From: Candidatus Praeruminimicrobium purgamenti
GTDB taxonomy: Bacteria; Elusimicrobiota; Endomicrobiia; Endomicrobiales; Endomicrobiaceae
Length of the DNA: 64,000 bases
Assembly: GCA_018433585.1 (NCBI GenBank)
Contig: JAHDQW010000008.1
Coordinates: forward strand, 86,494-150,493
Direction of reading: 5' to 3'
How positions within the stretch are numbered: position 1 is the stretch's first letter; every line of letters starts with the position of its first letter. Below the pieces are notes generated by a model, which worked only from the letters and a program-made list of their open reading frames with translations, had not been told where the DNA came from and did no database searches. The position numbers were made by a program, and so were the translations under genes. This document shows positions 30,464-39,879 of this stretch, in pieces.

Positions 30464-32329
30464 TCAATCAAGAATAAAATCTTGTTTGGCGGTTTCTTTT
30501 AATATTGTGCTGCCGTTCTGTTTTTCTTTTTCAAAGAAAAAATTGCCGATAATAAGGCAGTCCATCTCCGTATTCATAAAACATCTGTACGCGTCTTCGG
30601 GAGAAGACACAATAGGTTCTCCTCTTACGTTAAAGCTGGTATTAATAAGTACCGGACAGCCTGTAATACGGCTGAATTTTTTAATTAATCCGTAAAACCG
30701 CGGATTTGTTTTTCCTGAGACGGTCTGTACTCTTGCCGAAAAATCTATATGCGTTACGGCCGGAATAGCCGAACGTTTAAAATATAATTTGTCTTTAACC
30801 GCAAAATTGTTATAGCCGTCGGGCAGATTGTAACAAATGTCTTTTTTTACGTCTGCCGTCAAAAGCATGTACGGAGATTCGGTTGCGATGTCAAAATAAT
30901 TCCGGGCGTCTTCATCGGTAACTGACGGGGCAAACGGCCTGAAACTTTCTCTGTGTTTTATTTTCAGATTCATTTTCATCTGCATTTGCTCGTTTCTGGG
31001 ATCTGCAATAATCGATCTGTTTCCGAGAGCTCTCGGTCCGAATTCAGCTTTCCCCTGAAACCAGCCTATAACTTTACCGTCTGCGGCGGCTTGTGCTGTT
31101 TTTTCCAGCAGCATTTCTTCGTCGTCTATATATTCTGCGCAGGCTTTAAATGTTTTAATCATTTTATTGATTTCGCATTTGCAAAAATCCGGGCCAAGAT
31201 ACGAACCTTTCATAATGTCCGTTTGCCCGCCGGCAGTTCTTTCGGAACCGAAATAAATATATTCCGCTGCAAGAGCTGCTCCTAATGCTCCGCCGGCATC
31301 TCCCGATGCGGGTTGAATCCAGATGTTTTTAAATATTCCGGTCTGCATAATTTTTGAATTTGCCACACAATTTAACGCTACGCCGCCGGCTAAACATAAA
31401 TTTTCAGATTTTGTCAGATTCTTTGCGGTTTGGGCCATTTTTATTACGCTTTCTTCGGTAATCTGCTGGCATGCAAGCGCAAAATCGCAGTGCTGCTGCG
31501 TTAAGTCCTGTTCCGGCTCTCTTTTTTTTATGCCGAACAATTTTTGCCACTTGTCATTTTTAGTCATTTTCATGCCGGTAGAATAATCAAAAAAATCCTG
31601 GTTAAGACAGCATGACCCGTCGTTTTTTATATCAATAATATGCTCTTTCAATTTTTGTTTATACTGTTCCGTCTGCTCCGATCCGGAGTTTCCGTAAGGG
31701 GCGAGGCCCATCACTTTGTATTCTCCCGAATTGACTCTGAAGCCGAGATAATACGTTACTGCGGAATAAAATAATCCGAGAGAATGGGGAAAAGAAAGTT
31801 CTTTAAGCGAAGTAATTTCTTTCCCTTCGCCGAAAGCTATCGATGCCGTTGCCCATTCTCCTACGCCGTCAACTGTAAGGATTGCCGAAGAAGCAAAAGG
31901 GCTTGCATAAAAAGCGCTTGCCGCATGAGATAAATGATGAGACGGAAAAAGCAATTTGAATTTAGAGAAATCGTATTGTTCTATAGAAGTAAGTTCTTCT
32001 TCAATAATTTTTTTCAGGAACATTTTTTCTTTTGTCCAGACGGGAACGGCTTCTACAAAAGATTTAAATCCTTTCGGCGCATACATATAATATGTCATCA
32101 TCAGTCTTTCAAATTTTAGCCACGGTTTATCATAAAATGCCACGGCGTCAAGATCGTCGATGTTAAGCCCCGACTGCTTTAAGCAGAATTTTACGGCGTT
32201 TACAGGAAAGGAAGGGTCATGTTTTTTTCTTGTAAATCTTTCTTCCTGTGCGGCGGCGGAAATTTTTCCGTCAATTGTTACGGCTGCCGCGGAATCGTGA
32301 TAAAAAGCTGATATTCCTAAAATTTTCAT
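30464..32329 (-). CDS. NodU/CmcH family O-carbamoyltransferase
   Basis: 621 residues, normal length. The N-terminal Kae1/TobZ-like part begins MKILGISAFYHDSAAAV and includes EERFTRKKHDPSFP and HHLSHAASAFYASPF. The later blocks LAGGVALNCVANSK, GKAEFGPRALGNRSI and HRESFRPFAPSV are diagnostic. The family forms carbamoyl-adenylate from carbamoyl phosphate and ATP and transfers the carbamoyl group to a hydroxyl on a sugar or natural product. It is surrounded by glycosyltransferase, SxtJ-like, U32 and radical SAM genes, suggesting a carbamoylated glycan or small molecule. Confidence 0.9.
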   Translation of the reverse strand: MKILGISAFYHDSAAAVTIDGKISAAAQEERFTRKKHDPSFPVNAVKFCLKQSGLNIDDLDAVAFYDKPWLKFERLMMTYYMYAPKGFKSFVEAVPVWTKEKMFLKKIIEEELTSIEQYDFSKFKLLFPSHHLSHAASAFYASPFASSAILTVDGVGEWATASIAFGEGKEITSLKELSFPHSLGLFYSAVTYYLGFRVNSGEYKVMGLAPYGNSGSEQTEQYKQKLKEHIIDIKNDGSCCLNQDFFDYSTGMKMTKNDKWQKLFGIKKREPEQDLTQQHCDFALACQQITEESVIKMAQTAKNLTKSENLCLAGGVALNCVANSKIMQTGIFKNIWIQPASGDAGGALGAALAAEYIYFGSERTAGGQTDIMKGSYLGPDFCKCEINKMIKTFKACAEYIDDEEMLLEKTAQAAADGKVIGWFQGKAEFGPRALGNRSIIADPRNEQMQMKMNLKIKHRESFRPFAPSVTDEDARNYFDIATESPYMLLTADVKKDICYNLPDGYNNFAVKDKLYFKRSAIPAVTHIDFSARVQTVSGKTNPRFYGLIKKFSRITGCPVLINTSFNVRGEPIVSSPEDAYRCFMNTEMDCLIIGNFFFEKEKQNGSTILKETAKQDFILD

Positions 32330-32350
32330 AATATTCTCTTTTAACTGTAA

Positions 32351-33223
32351 TTATACTTTATTAAGCCGGATTTTTTTATCTTTTAAATGCTGCAGAGCCG
32401 GCAGATCATTAATAACTATTCTGTCAGTGTTTTTATTGCTTAAAGCTTTCGATAACATTTCCGGCGAAGCTTTATAAAAAATCGCGTTGCCTTTTATTAT
32501 ATAAGTATATTTTAATTTATCTTTTCCTATTTCAAGCGTCCGGTTTCGGCAGATAAAATTGCATTTGTTTGCGTATGACAAATTTATTGCTCCGCAGTAC
32601 CTGGTTGTAGAAATGTTAACAAACGGATAATAGACGCTTTGTTTAATTTTTTTATTTATATTCAGTTTACTGCCCCAAGGCAGCAAATCAAGCTCGAAGC
32701 GGTTTATGTTGTTTGAAATCATAAAATCTGTTACATGCGCGATATCCAAAAAACTTTTTTGGAAATATGTTTTAAGAGACAACGGCACTTTTTTTGTTTC
32801 AACCATAAGCTTTTTACGGGTTCCTGTTATTATTTTCATTTTATTCTGTTTGTTTAGGATAATATCTTCCGCAACGGGATCTTTTCTTTGTTTTGCAAGC
32901 AGCCTTCCCAGAACAGGCGATAAGTTTTTGTAAGCGGCAATCATTAAAAAAGTTCCCCAATCGTTAAAAACAACTTCAATTTTTGTTTCCAGCCCGTTTA
33001 AATATTCTAAAACACGGTCAACTGCCTTAATTTTTTCATTTGTTATATATGGCAGCACGAATGTAAATTTTATTTTGCGCGCCGTTGCCAGCTCGTATGC
33101 TGTCTGCACGGTTTTTGTATCGGGAATTCTATTTTGGCAAAATTCATCGCCGAAATATAAAATGTCCGCGTTGCGGCATTTTTTTGCGGTATTAAGATTG
33201 TCGGTTATAAAAGCTATTTCCAT
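32351..33223 (-). CDS. U32 family protein, UbiV-like (pair A, small partner)
   Basis: 290 residues with the U32 TIM-barrel-like plan: LYFGDEFCQNRIPD near residue 29, VEVVFNDWGTFLM-type block, LGRLLAKQRKDP and STTRYCG. Four cysteines match the [4Fe-4S] ligand pattern of E. coli UbiV: Cys29 in DEFCQNR plus a C-terminal C-x10-C-x3-C set (RYCG...KCNFIC). UbiU-UbiV heterodimers carry out oxygen-independent hydroxylation using an Fe-S cluster. The partner gene lies one base upstream. The substrate is unknown. No other ubiquinone gene is visible, so a role outside quinone synthesis is likely. Confidence 0.75.
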   Translation of the reverse strand: MEIAFITDNLNTAKKCRNADILYFGDEFCQNRIPDTKTVQTAYELATARKIKFTFVLPYITNEKIKAVDRVLEYLNGLETKIEVVFNDWGTFLMIAAYKNLSPVLGRLLAKQRKDPVAEDIILNKQNKMKIITGTRKKLMVETKKVPLSLKTYFQKSFLDIAHVTDFMISNNINRFELDLLPWGSKLNINKKIKQSVYYPFVNISTTRYCGAINLSYANKCNFICRNRTLEIGKDKLKYTYIIKGNAIFYKASPEMLSKALSNKNTDRIVINDLPALQHLKDKKIRLNKV

Positions 33224-33224
33224 T

Positions 33225-34253
33225 TTATTTGCCGTATAAACATATTTTTGAATTACATTTGATATTTTTGCATTGTTTTAAAATTTGTTTTGCTTTTTTT
33301 ATATATTCATTATTATTTTTTGAAGTTCCTGCAGCATTCAAAAGACGGCTTAACATTTCCAGATTCGTTACTCCTGAGCCGTTGGCGCCTCTGTTGTCTA
33401 TTTTTAAGGTAATGTTGCCAATATCTTTTAATTTGTATAGCATACATATATTACAGCTGAATCCAAGGGTTTTTGATAAATTAAAAAAATTTTCGGTTTC
33501 GGTATTTGCGGAACAATCCGTTAAACTGAATCGGTTCGAATTCAAACAATTCAATACTTCGCAGCAGCCGGCTCCGGGAGTTGACGTATCATATTTTTGT
33601 CCTTTGCTTATGCCGGCAAATACGGTTTCATTCTTTAATTGTTCAAAACAATGGAACAGAGAACAGTATCCGTCTATAAAAAGACAGCCTCCCGCAGAAA
33701 GAACAAAGATTTCAAAATCGGTATCGGGATGCGCTGCGGTTATGTCAAGAATTTCTTTCGGAGTCATCTGTCTGTCCAACACTATTCTTTTTGCTCCGAA
33801 TTTTTTATAAAAATTTACGGCATTGCTGTTAAAAGCCGTTGCCAGCGTGGATATGGTAATGTCTTTTTTGAAATTCATTTCTTTTAAAAGAAGCAGTAAC
33901 CCTAAATCATTTGTTATTATTCCTGTTATGCCGGGTTCGTCTTTGATATGTTTTACAGCTTTTTTGAGCCATCCGTATTGTTCTTTTATGTAATAGTGGC
34001 TGTTAAGGGTAACATAAACGGAGATATTTTCTTTGTGCGCTTCTTTTGCAAACCGCGCCAGCTTTTCCCATCCGTAAAAATTAACTCCTTCGCCCCTGCG
34101 GTTTATACAGCCGAAAGCAACAGGCCATTTTTTTTCAGATTCGTCGTCATAATAGCCGCAGTATACGCGCGATATTGCGTTTTTTTTCAAATTCTTTATA
34201 GAATCGGAAGGAGTAAATCCCGTGATGATTTTAAATTTATTTTTTGTTTTCAT
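33225..34253 (-). CDS. U32 family protein, UbiU-like (pair A, large partner)
   Basis: 342 residues. The U32 signature region reads KRIVLDRQMTPKEIL followed by FEIFVLSAGGCLFIDGYCS, where two cysteines seven apart (CLFIDGYC) match the first two [4Fe-4S] ligands of UbiU. Further cysteines occur at GAGCCEVLNC and FSCNIC. An IKI/N-like KIDNRGANGSGV block replaces the usual U32 KIEGR. It overlaps the upstream radical SAM gene by 17 bases and is followed at once by the UbiV-like partner, so the pair is made together. It is paralogous to 38893-39879. Confidence 0.75.
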   Translation of the reverse strand: MKTKNKFKIITGFTPSDSIKNLKKNAISRVYCGYYDDESEKKWPVAFGCINRRGEGVNFYGWEKLARFAKEAHKENISVYVTLNSHYYIKEQYGWLKKAVKHIKDEPGITGIITNDLGLLLLLKEMNFKKDITISTLATAFNSNAVNFYKKFGAKRIVLDRQMTPKEILDITAAHPDTDFEIFVLSAGGCLFIDGYCSLFHCFEQLKNETVFAGISKGQKYDTSTPGAGCCEVLNCLNSNRFSLTDCSANTETENFFNLSKTLGFSCNICMLYKLKDIGNITLKIDNRGANGSGVTNLEMLSRLLNAAGTSKNNNEYIKKAKQILKQCKNIKCNSKICLYGK

Positions 34254-35163
34254 TTAGTTGTGTGCACAATTTTCCGCAATCTTTTTTCAATTTACATTTT
34301 ATGCATAAAGCGGGCGTAATATTTATTTTAAATTTTTTCTTTATGTCATTTTTAAGTTTTTTTAAGTCTGTATAGTTTAACAAATACAGCTTGCTTTGTC
34401 TGTTCGCAAATTTCATACAGGGGACAACTTGTCCTCCCGGCAAGATATCAATCGGATAATTCACCGAACAGTCGTTATAATTAAAATTTTCAATATGTTC
34501 TTTTAAATATTTTTCCTGTTGTTTGTCAAACATACATTTAACAAAATGTCCGCAGTATGACGTTCTTACCGTAAAACTTAACTCTGTAAGGTATTTAATG
34601 AATTCGTAAACCTGCCGTCCGTCAGTTATAAACTCTTTATGTCTGGTTGCATCAAGGGCGATTCTGATATTTTGAATGTCATATTTTTTCAGTATTTTTA
34701 TGATGCCGGCAAAATCTTGTTTTTTAAATTTATGGTGAAGAGTAATTGAGGCGATAATATTTCGGCCGAAATCTTTTTTTATTATTGATAAATTTTTTAA
34801 AATGAGACTCTTATTTTTTGCAGCAGCCTGAATGTACGAACCGACATTCCATACAAGAACCATATTTTTTGCGCCCAGCATATATTCTATGTTTTTCCTT
34901 TCGGTTATAAGGTTTGAATAAAGACGTATGCCGCCTTTATATGTTTTTGAATGGGCTATTATCAGCGCAAAATCTTTTGCAAGCGTAGGCTCTCCTCCGA
35001 GAAGGCCTACAGGCGGTTTGTTCTTTTTATATATTTTGTTGATTCTGTCGAGATAATCTTTAAATTCGGCAAAAGACATTTCGTTCCGTTTATTTTTCAA
35101 TTGTCCCGGAACGAAACAAAATTTGCATTTTGACAAACATTGTGTAGTCAGAAGTAAATTCAT
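34237..35163 (-). CDS. Radical SAM enzyme with SPASM-like C-terminus
   Basis: 308 residues. The cluster motif TQCLSKCKFC lies at residues about 7-16 and is followed by the SAM-contact block GLLGGEPTL. The C-terminal ~90 residues hold several cysteines (YCGHFVKC, DCSVNYP, VVPCMKF, LCIKCKLKKDCGKLC), arranged as in SPASM/twitch auxiliary-cluster domains. Such enzymes typically modify peptides, sugars or cofactors. The start overlaps the B12 radical SAM stop by 4 bases (ATGA) and its end overlaps the U32 gene, so it sits in the middle of the operon. The substrate is unknown. Confidence 0.85.
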   Translation of the reverse strand: MNLLLTTQCLSKCKFCFVPGQLKNKRNEMSFAEFKDYLDRINKIYKKNKPPVGLLGGEPTLAKDFALIIAHSKTYKGGIRLYSNLITERKNIEYMLGAKNMVLVWNVGSYIQAAAKNKSLILKNLSIIKKDFGRNIIASITLHHKFKKQDFAGIIKILKKYDIQNIRIALDATRHKEFITDGRQVYEFIKYLTELSFTVRTSYCGHFVKCMFDKQQEKYLKEHIENFNYNDCSVNYPIDILPGGQVVPCMKFANRQSKLYLLNYTDLKKLKNDIKKKFKINITPALCIKCKLKKDCGKLCTQLNENKK

Positions 35164-36566
35164 TTCTTTGTGTTTTGTAAGACAAATAATTCTTTATCTG
35201 TTAATTGTATATTTTTTTGTCCGATCTCTAAACTTTTTTGTATCTTATGAAAATATTGTACAAAATCTTTAAGGTTCATATCTTGCGGAAGAAACATATA
35301 ATTATCAGGATTATGCTTTTTGTATTTTTCTATGAAGCTTCCGTACAAATAAAACTGCGCCGTATTAAAAACATCCTGCCGGAGATTTAATTCGGTTCTG
35401 TTTATTTGTATGAGCTGTTTCTTGTATTCTTTTATTATTTTTAAACCCGGATAAGGAGTGAGAATCCAAAGCTGTACTTTAGCCCCCAGTTTTTTAAGGC
35501 GTTTTGCAAACGAAGCTGTTTTGGAAATATCTTTTTTAGTTTCAAAAGGAATTCCCGTCATGAAAGAACAGATGACTTCAAAATCGGCAGAAATCTCTTT
35601 CTTTACGGTCTCATAAATAAATTGATTTGTGTTAAATTGAATTTTTTTATCCATCATTTTTCTTACGGCGCCGCTGCCGGATTCAATTCCGTGGTAAATC
35701 TGGCGGCATCCTGAATTTTTCGCAGCCTGCAGAATTTCATCATCGATACTGTCTATTCTGGCAAGACATCCCCAATCCATTTTCAAAGGTTTTATTTTTT
35801 TGCATAAATTTAAAAGCCATTCTTTGTTAAGGGTAAGGCAGTCGTCGCCGAAAATAAAATTTTTAATTTTATATTGCGTTTTAAGAATTTTTATCTGCCG
35901 GTAAATATTGTCAGGATTCTTTCTTCTCTGATAATGCCATAAAGCGTTTCCGGAACAAAATTTACATTTATATGCGCAGCCTCTGCTTGCCGTAAGCCAG
36001 ACCAGTTTATTGCGCTTAAGATTATCAGCTATAAGTTCAAAAGCCGGCACCGGCAGTTCTTCCATATCAAGCAGCTGCCTCGGCCGGTTATGCGTTATTC
36101 TTCCCGAGTTATTTTTGTAAGAAATTCCATCAATGTTTTTGACGCCGGAATTATTTTTGATTGCCTTCAGAAGTTCAAGCAGAGTTTTTTCGCCTTCGCC
36201 TCTTATGACATAATCCGCTTTTGAACTGCGTAATAATCCGGACGGGGTTAAACCTGCCGACACTCCGCCTATTATTAACGGCAGCTTCGGATTTTTATTT
36301 TTTAAAACTTTTGATAATTCACATACAAAAGGAAACTGTACGGCATTGCATGTTACGGCTGCCGCTGCCGGATTCAACCTTAAGATTTTTTCCGCGCAGA
36401 GTTCGATAATCTTTTCGGTATGAAATTTGTTTTTTATTTCAAAATTCAAATCAAGTATTTTTGTGTTTTTAAAACCTTTTACAATAAGATAAGAAGCCAG
36501 TTCGGTAAGATTTACCGGAGGATAATTTTGAAAACTCCATAACGGATTTACAAGCACAATTTTCAA
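35160..36566 (-). CDS. B12-binding-type radical SAM protein
   Basis: 468 residues. The N-terminal cobalamin-binding-like domain begins MKIVLVNPLWSFQNYPPVNL and includes LPLIIGGVSAGLTP and YVIRGEGEKTLLELL. The radical SAM core has ASRGCAYKCKFC near residue 200 and the IYHGIESGSGAVRKMM block. There is no TPR tail, unlike the pair beside gyrA. It overlaps the GT2 gene upstream and the SPASM gene downstream by 4 bases each. B12 radical SAM enzymes often methylate unactivated carbons; the reaction here is unknown. Confidence 0.85.
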   Translation of the reverse strand: MKIVLVNPLWSFQNYPPVNLTELASYLIVKGFKNTKILDLNFEIKNKFHTEKIIELCAEKILRLNPAAAAVTCNAVQFPFVCELSKVLKNKNPKLPLIIGGVSAGLTPSGLLRSSKADYVIRGEGEKTLLELLKAIKNNSGVKNIDGISYKNNSGRITHNRPRQLLDMEELPVPAFELIADNLKRNKLVWLTASRGCAYKCKFCSGNALWHYQRRKNPDNIYRQIKILKTQYKIKNFIFGDDCLTLNKEWLLNLCKKIKPLKMDWGCLARIDSIDDEILQAAKNSGCRQIYHGIESGSGAVRKMMDKKIQFNTNQFIYETVKKEISADFEVICSFMTGIPFETKKDISKTASFAKRLKKLGAKVQLWILTPYPGLKIIKEYKKQLIQINRTELNLRQDVFNTAQFYLYGSFIEKYKKHNPDNYMFLPQDMNLKDFVQYFHKIQKSLEIGQKNIQLTDKELFVLQNTKK

Positions 36567-37540
36567 GTTTGAGCCCTCTTAATGTTTTTTCTGCCGGTAT
36601 GTTTTTTTGCCAATAAATATTTTATGCTTTTTTGCAGTTCTATCATATTTTTAATCTGAAGTATTTCTTTAGTCGCCGGTTGTTTTTTAATAACGGATTC
36701 GGCTTCTTTAAAATGACCTCTGATTAAAAACTGTACGGCGCTTAAATTCCTCAGTCTGTACAATAATTTCTGCAGATTCTTTTTTTGTTTGCCGCTGTCT
36801 GATTCCAGTGTTAAGCGGGTAATAGTGTCTTCATAAAAAGTACAATCAAGATTTTTAAACCCGTATCCGCCGATTACGTTGACGGGCGTATTTGTGTAAT
36901 ATATGCATCCTGCTGTGTTTGAATAAACAAGATCGTATTTCCATGAAATTCTGATCCAAAGATCCAAATCGTCGACTATTGTAATTCCGCTGTGGTATTT
37001 AGGAGAACGCGAAAAGAAATACCCAGTTTTGTCAAAGACAGTTTTTTTAACGACAACCGCTGATATGTGTATAAAGAATTTTCCCGTTTTTGCCACTTGC
37101 GTAATAAAATCTTTTACTATATAAATATTTTTTGTCCCGTATTTTGTTTCCGTTTCGGAATTATCTTTGTATACTCTTTTGAATGCGGTGGCAAAAAATT
37201 CGTATTTGCCGTATCGTCTTATCATCTCATAAACGGTTTGAAGAAATTGCGGCGTATATGCGTCGTCGGAATCGAGAAAAGCTATATATTTGCCTTTGGA
37301 TTTTTTTATGCCGGCGTTTCTGGCGTTGTTTACTCCGAGATTTTTTTGATTAAAAATTCTGATTCGAGGATCTGTTATTTCTTTTGCGGCTGCAAGGCTG
37401 CCGTCCGTTGAACCGTCGTTAATTACGATAATTTCAAAATCCTGAAAGGTCTGGTTTAATGCCGAAAATATTGCCCTGGCTATATAATGTTCTTTATTGT
37501 ATAAGGGTATAATAATTGAAAAAAACGGTTTATTTTTCAT
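36563..37540 (-). CDS. Family 2 glycosyltransferase (GT-A)
   Basis: 325 residues. The N-terminal block FSIIIPLYNKEHYIARAIFSALNQTF, then IVINDGSTDGS and the metal-binding YIAFLDSDDAYTP are classic GT2. A later IVDDLDLWIRISWKYD segment supplies the catalytic ED/DD-type motif. The last ~60 residues are basic and helical, without a membrane anchor. It probably adds a sugar from a nucleotide-sugar donor on the cytoplasmic side. It lies two bases after the helicase gene and overlaps the B12 radical SAM gene by 4 bases. Confidence 0.85.
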   Translation of the reverse strand: MKNKPFFSIIIPLYNKEHYIARAIFSALNQTFQDFEIIVINDGSTDGSLAAAKEITDPRIRIFNQKNLGVNNARNAGIKKSKGKYIAFLDSDDAYTPQFLQTVYEMIRRYGKYEFFATAFKRVYKDNSETETKYGTKNIYIVKDFITQVAKTGKFFIHISAVVVKKTVFDKTGYFFSRSPKYHSGITIVDDLDLWIRISWKYDLVYSNTAGCIYYTNTPVNVIGGYGFKNLDCTFYEDTITRLTLESDSGKQKKNLQKLLYRLRNLSAVQFLIRGHFKEAESVIKKQPATKEILQIKNMIELQKSIKYLLAKKHTGRKNIKRAQT

Positions 37541-37542
37541 TG

Positions 37543-38877
37543 TTATAAAAGTTTATATTTCGGATCAGTCAGATAATTTATCCTTTCACGCATTTCAAAA
37601 AGTTTTTCAATTTTCCCGTCAACGATAACATCTGTTTTTTTTACGGGTCTTGCAAGACTTATTCCTTCTATGGCTTTGCACCTGCTTAAAGCGACATACA
37701 GCTGTCCGGGAGCAAAAGCGCCGTAACAGCCTAAATCTATCATAACATTGTCAAAAGTTTTTCCCTGGCTTTTATGTATCGTAACAGCCCATGCGAGCTT
37801 CATGGGATATTGGGAAAAATATCCTGCGCTTTCAGTTTCTATTTGTTTAAGTTCCTCGTTCCATTGATACTTAAATAATTCCCATTTGTAAGGCTCAACC
37901 GCTTCAATATTGCCGTTTTGCAGCTTTACATAAATTATGTATTTGTCAACGGACAAATCTTTCTTGATTGATTGTATAGTTCCCAAAGAGCCGTTTACCC
38001 ATCTGTTTCTGTTATCGTTGTTTAACATCATTACCTGTGCGCCGACTTTTAATTTTAGCTGTTCGTTTGCCGGGAAATTTGATAATGACGTTATGTCTTC
38101 GGTTTCTGCTGCGAATAAACGTTCTTCGTCATTGATTTGCTGCAAAAATTTTTCGTTGTATATTTCGGCGGCTTTATTTGTTGTTGTCAAAAGCACCGAT
38201 AACTTCCCTTTCGAAAAATTTTTGTTTACTCTGCTGTTTAATATAGAAATAGTTTTTTCTTCGATAGTATTGTTTCGTATGGAGTTGAGAATATTTATGA
38301 ATTCGGAATCAACCTGTCTGTAAACTTTTTTAAATTCAATAATATGACAGAAACATTCTTTCATGCTTTTAGCGCTGAAAAAATAAGGACTGTCGTAATA
38401 TCCCTGAAATAAGTACTGTTCGTCTTTCATAACTACCGGAGGAAGCTGGTGGAGATCTCCTACAAAAACTATCTGCACCCCTCCGAAAGGCAGTTTTGAA
38501 ATTTTTCCGTTAAGCCGTAAAAATTTATCTATGCAGTCGAGCAGGTCGCATCTGAGCATGGAAACTTCGTCAATTATTATAGTGTCAATGTTTTTGTATA
38601 TTGAGTTTTTATTTAATTTTTTTTTGACGATTTTTCCGAGAGTCACATCGGTTTTAAATTTAAAAAACGAATGAATAGTCTCGCCGCCGGCATTAAGGGC
38701 TGCAACTCCGGTAGGAGCAAGAATAACGAATTTTTTACGGCAATGGTTAACATAATATTTTAAAAACGTAGTTTTACCGGTACCGGCTTTTCCGGTTATA
38801 AATACGTTATCGCCGGTATTGGACAATATATGGACCGCTTTTTGAAAGTCTTCGTTTATTTCTATTTTATCAGGCAC
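37543..38877 (-). CDS. PIF1/RecD2-like superfamily 1 DNA helicase
   Basis: 444 residues. Motif I is FITGKAGTGKTTFL near residue 27, motif Ia ILAPTGVAALNAGGETIHSFF, motif II IIIDEVSMLRCDLLD, motif III FVGDLHQLPPV, and the C-terminal motifs V/VI read VTIHKSQGKTFDNV and YVALSRCKAIEGI. This is the compact bacterial PIF1-like type. A DNA helicase is out of place among glycosyltransferase, radical SAM and U32 genes, but spacing of 2 and 15 bases to its neighbours indicates co-transcription. It may be a passenger gene. Confidence 0.9.
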   Translation of the reverse strand: MPDKIEINEDFQKAVHILSNTGDNVFITGKAGTGKTTFLKYYVNHCRKKFVILAPTGVAALNAGGETIHSFFKFKTDVTLGKIVKKKLNKNSIYKNIDTIIIDEVSMLRCDLLDCIDKFLRLNGKISKLPFGGVQIVFVGDLHQLPPVVMKDEQYLFQGYYDSPYFFSAKSMKECFCHIIEFKKVYRQVDSEFINILNSIRNNTIEEKTISILNSRVNKNFSKGKLSVLLTTTNKAAEIYNEKFLQQINDEERLFAAETEDITSLSNFPANEQLKLKVGAQVMMLNNDNRNRWVNGSLGTIQSIKKDLSVDKYIIYVKLQNGNIEAVEPYKWELFKYQWNEELKQIETESAGYFSQYPMKLAWAVTIHKSQGKTFDNVMIDLGCYGAFAPGQLYVALSRCKAIEGISLARPVKKTDVIVDGKIEKLFEMRERINYLTDPKYKLL

Positions 38878-38892
38878 AATGGTTTTCCTGTC

Positions 38893-39879
38893 TTAAATAA
38901 TTTTTTTACTGGCATAACAGCCGTATCCGTCGCATTCGTATTGAAATATATTTTTAAAAAGCCGCAGTCTGTCAGCCGATGTTCTGTCCAAATTAAAAAT
39001 TTGTTCCAAGAAAGGATACATCGTCTCAAATTCATTTATAAAATGAGAACCCCTTGCAGCTATTTTATATGTCAGGTTGTTTGAAAATTCGGATAATTTT
39101 TGAGGAGCGCAAAGATTGCAGCCGGTAAATAAATTTTTTATATTTTCATCAAAACCGATATTGTATTTTTTATTTGATTTTGCAATAATCTCAAACGAAT
39201 TGTTTCTTTGGGCTTTGTGAATAAATCCGCAATGCGTTTGCAGTTCGGAAGGAGAGTAACAGCAGGATGTTTTGTCTTCTTCATTTTCCAAACAATGCAG
39301 AAACGAGCAAAATCCGTCGATAAACAGGCAGTTGCCGAACATTAAGAAAATTTCAAAATCCATATCGGGATGGTTACCTATTATTTCGGTCATTTCGTTA
39401 ATGTCAAGCTGTCTGTCAAGCACTATTCTTTTGACATTAAATTGTTTATAAAAAGAAACGGCTGACGAATTAAAAGTAGTCCCGCCGGTTGAAATTACTA
39501 TTTCTTTGCCGTAATTCATTTTATGCAGTCTTAACAACAATCCCATATCACTTATAATTATGCCTTTTACCGCATCGTAAGAACTTACCGTATTTATTGC
39601 TTCCAAAAGCCATTCGTATTGTTCCGGCGTATATACGACGTTAAATGTTACGTATACGGCAATTCCGTATTTTTCGCTTTCATATGCAAACTTTTTGAAT
39701 TGTTCCGCACCTATAATGCTTGCATTGTATCCGCGTCTGTTTAATGTGCAGAATTCTTCCGGCCATTTTTTTCTACCCTCATCGTCTATATAACCGCAAA
39801 AAACTTTTTTTATTCCGATACTTCCGAGCTTTTGCAGTTTATCAATATGGTCTATTCCTATATTCAGGTCAATACTCAT
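38893..39879 (-). CDS. U32 family protein, UbiU-like (pair B, large partner)
   Basis: 328 residues, paralogous to 33225-34253 along its length: KVFCGYIDDEGRKKWPEEFCTLNRRG, VKRIVLDRQLDINEM and FEIFLMFGNCLFIDGFCSFLHC in matching places. The CLFIDGFC pair keeps the seven-residue cysteine spacing of UbiU; further cysteines lie at SCCYSP, HCGF and GCNLC. The C-terminus has a KIAARGSHFINEFETMYP block where U32 proteins carry the KIEGR region. The start overlaps the stop of its UbiV-like partner by 4 bases. Compared with pair A the two partners are in the opposite order. Confidence 0.75.
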   Translation of the reverse strand: MSIDLNIGIDHIDKLQKLGSIGIKKVFCGYIDDEGRKKWPEEFCTLNRRGYNASIIGAEQFKKFAYESEKYGIAVYVTFNVVYTPEQYEWLLEAINTVSSYDAVKGIIISDMGLLLRLHKMNYGKEIVISTGGTTFNSSAVSFYKQFNVKRIVLDRQLDINEMTEIIGNHPDMDFEIFLMFGNCLFIDGFCSFLHCLENEEDKTSCCYSPSELQTHCGFIHKAQRNNSFEIIAKSNKKYNIGFDENIKNLFTGCNLCAPQKLSEFSNNLTYKIAARGSHFINEFETMYPFLEQIFNLDRTSADRLRLFKNIFQYECDGYGCYASKKII

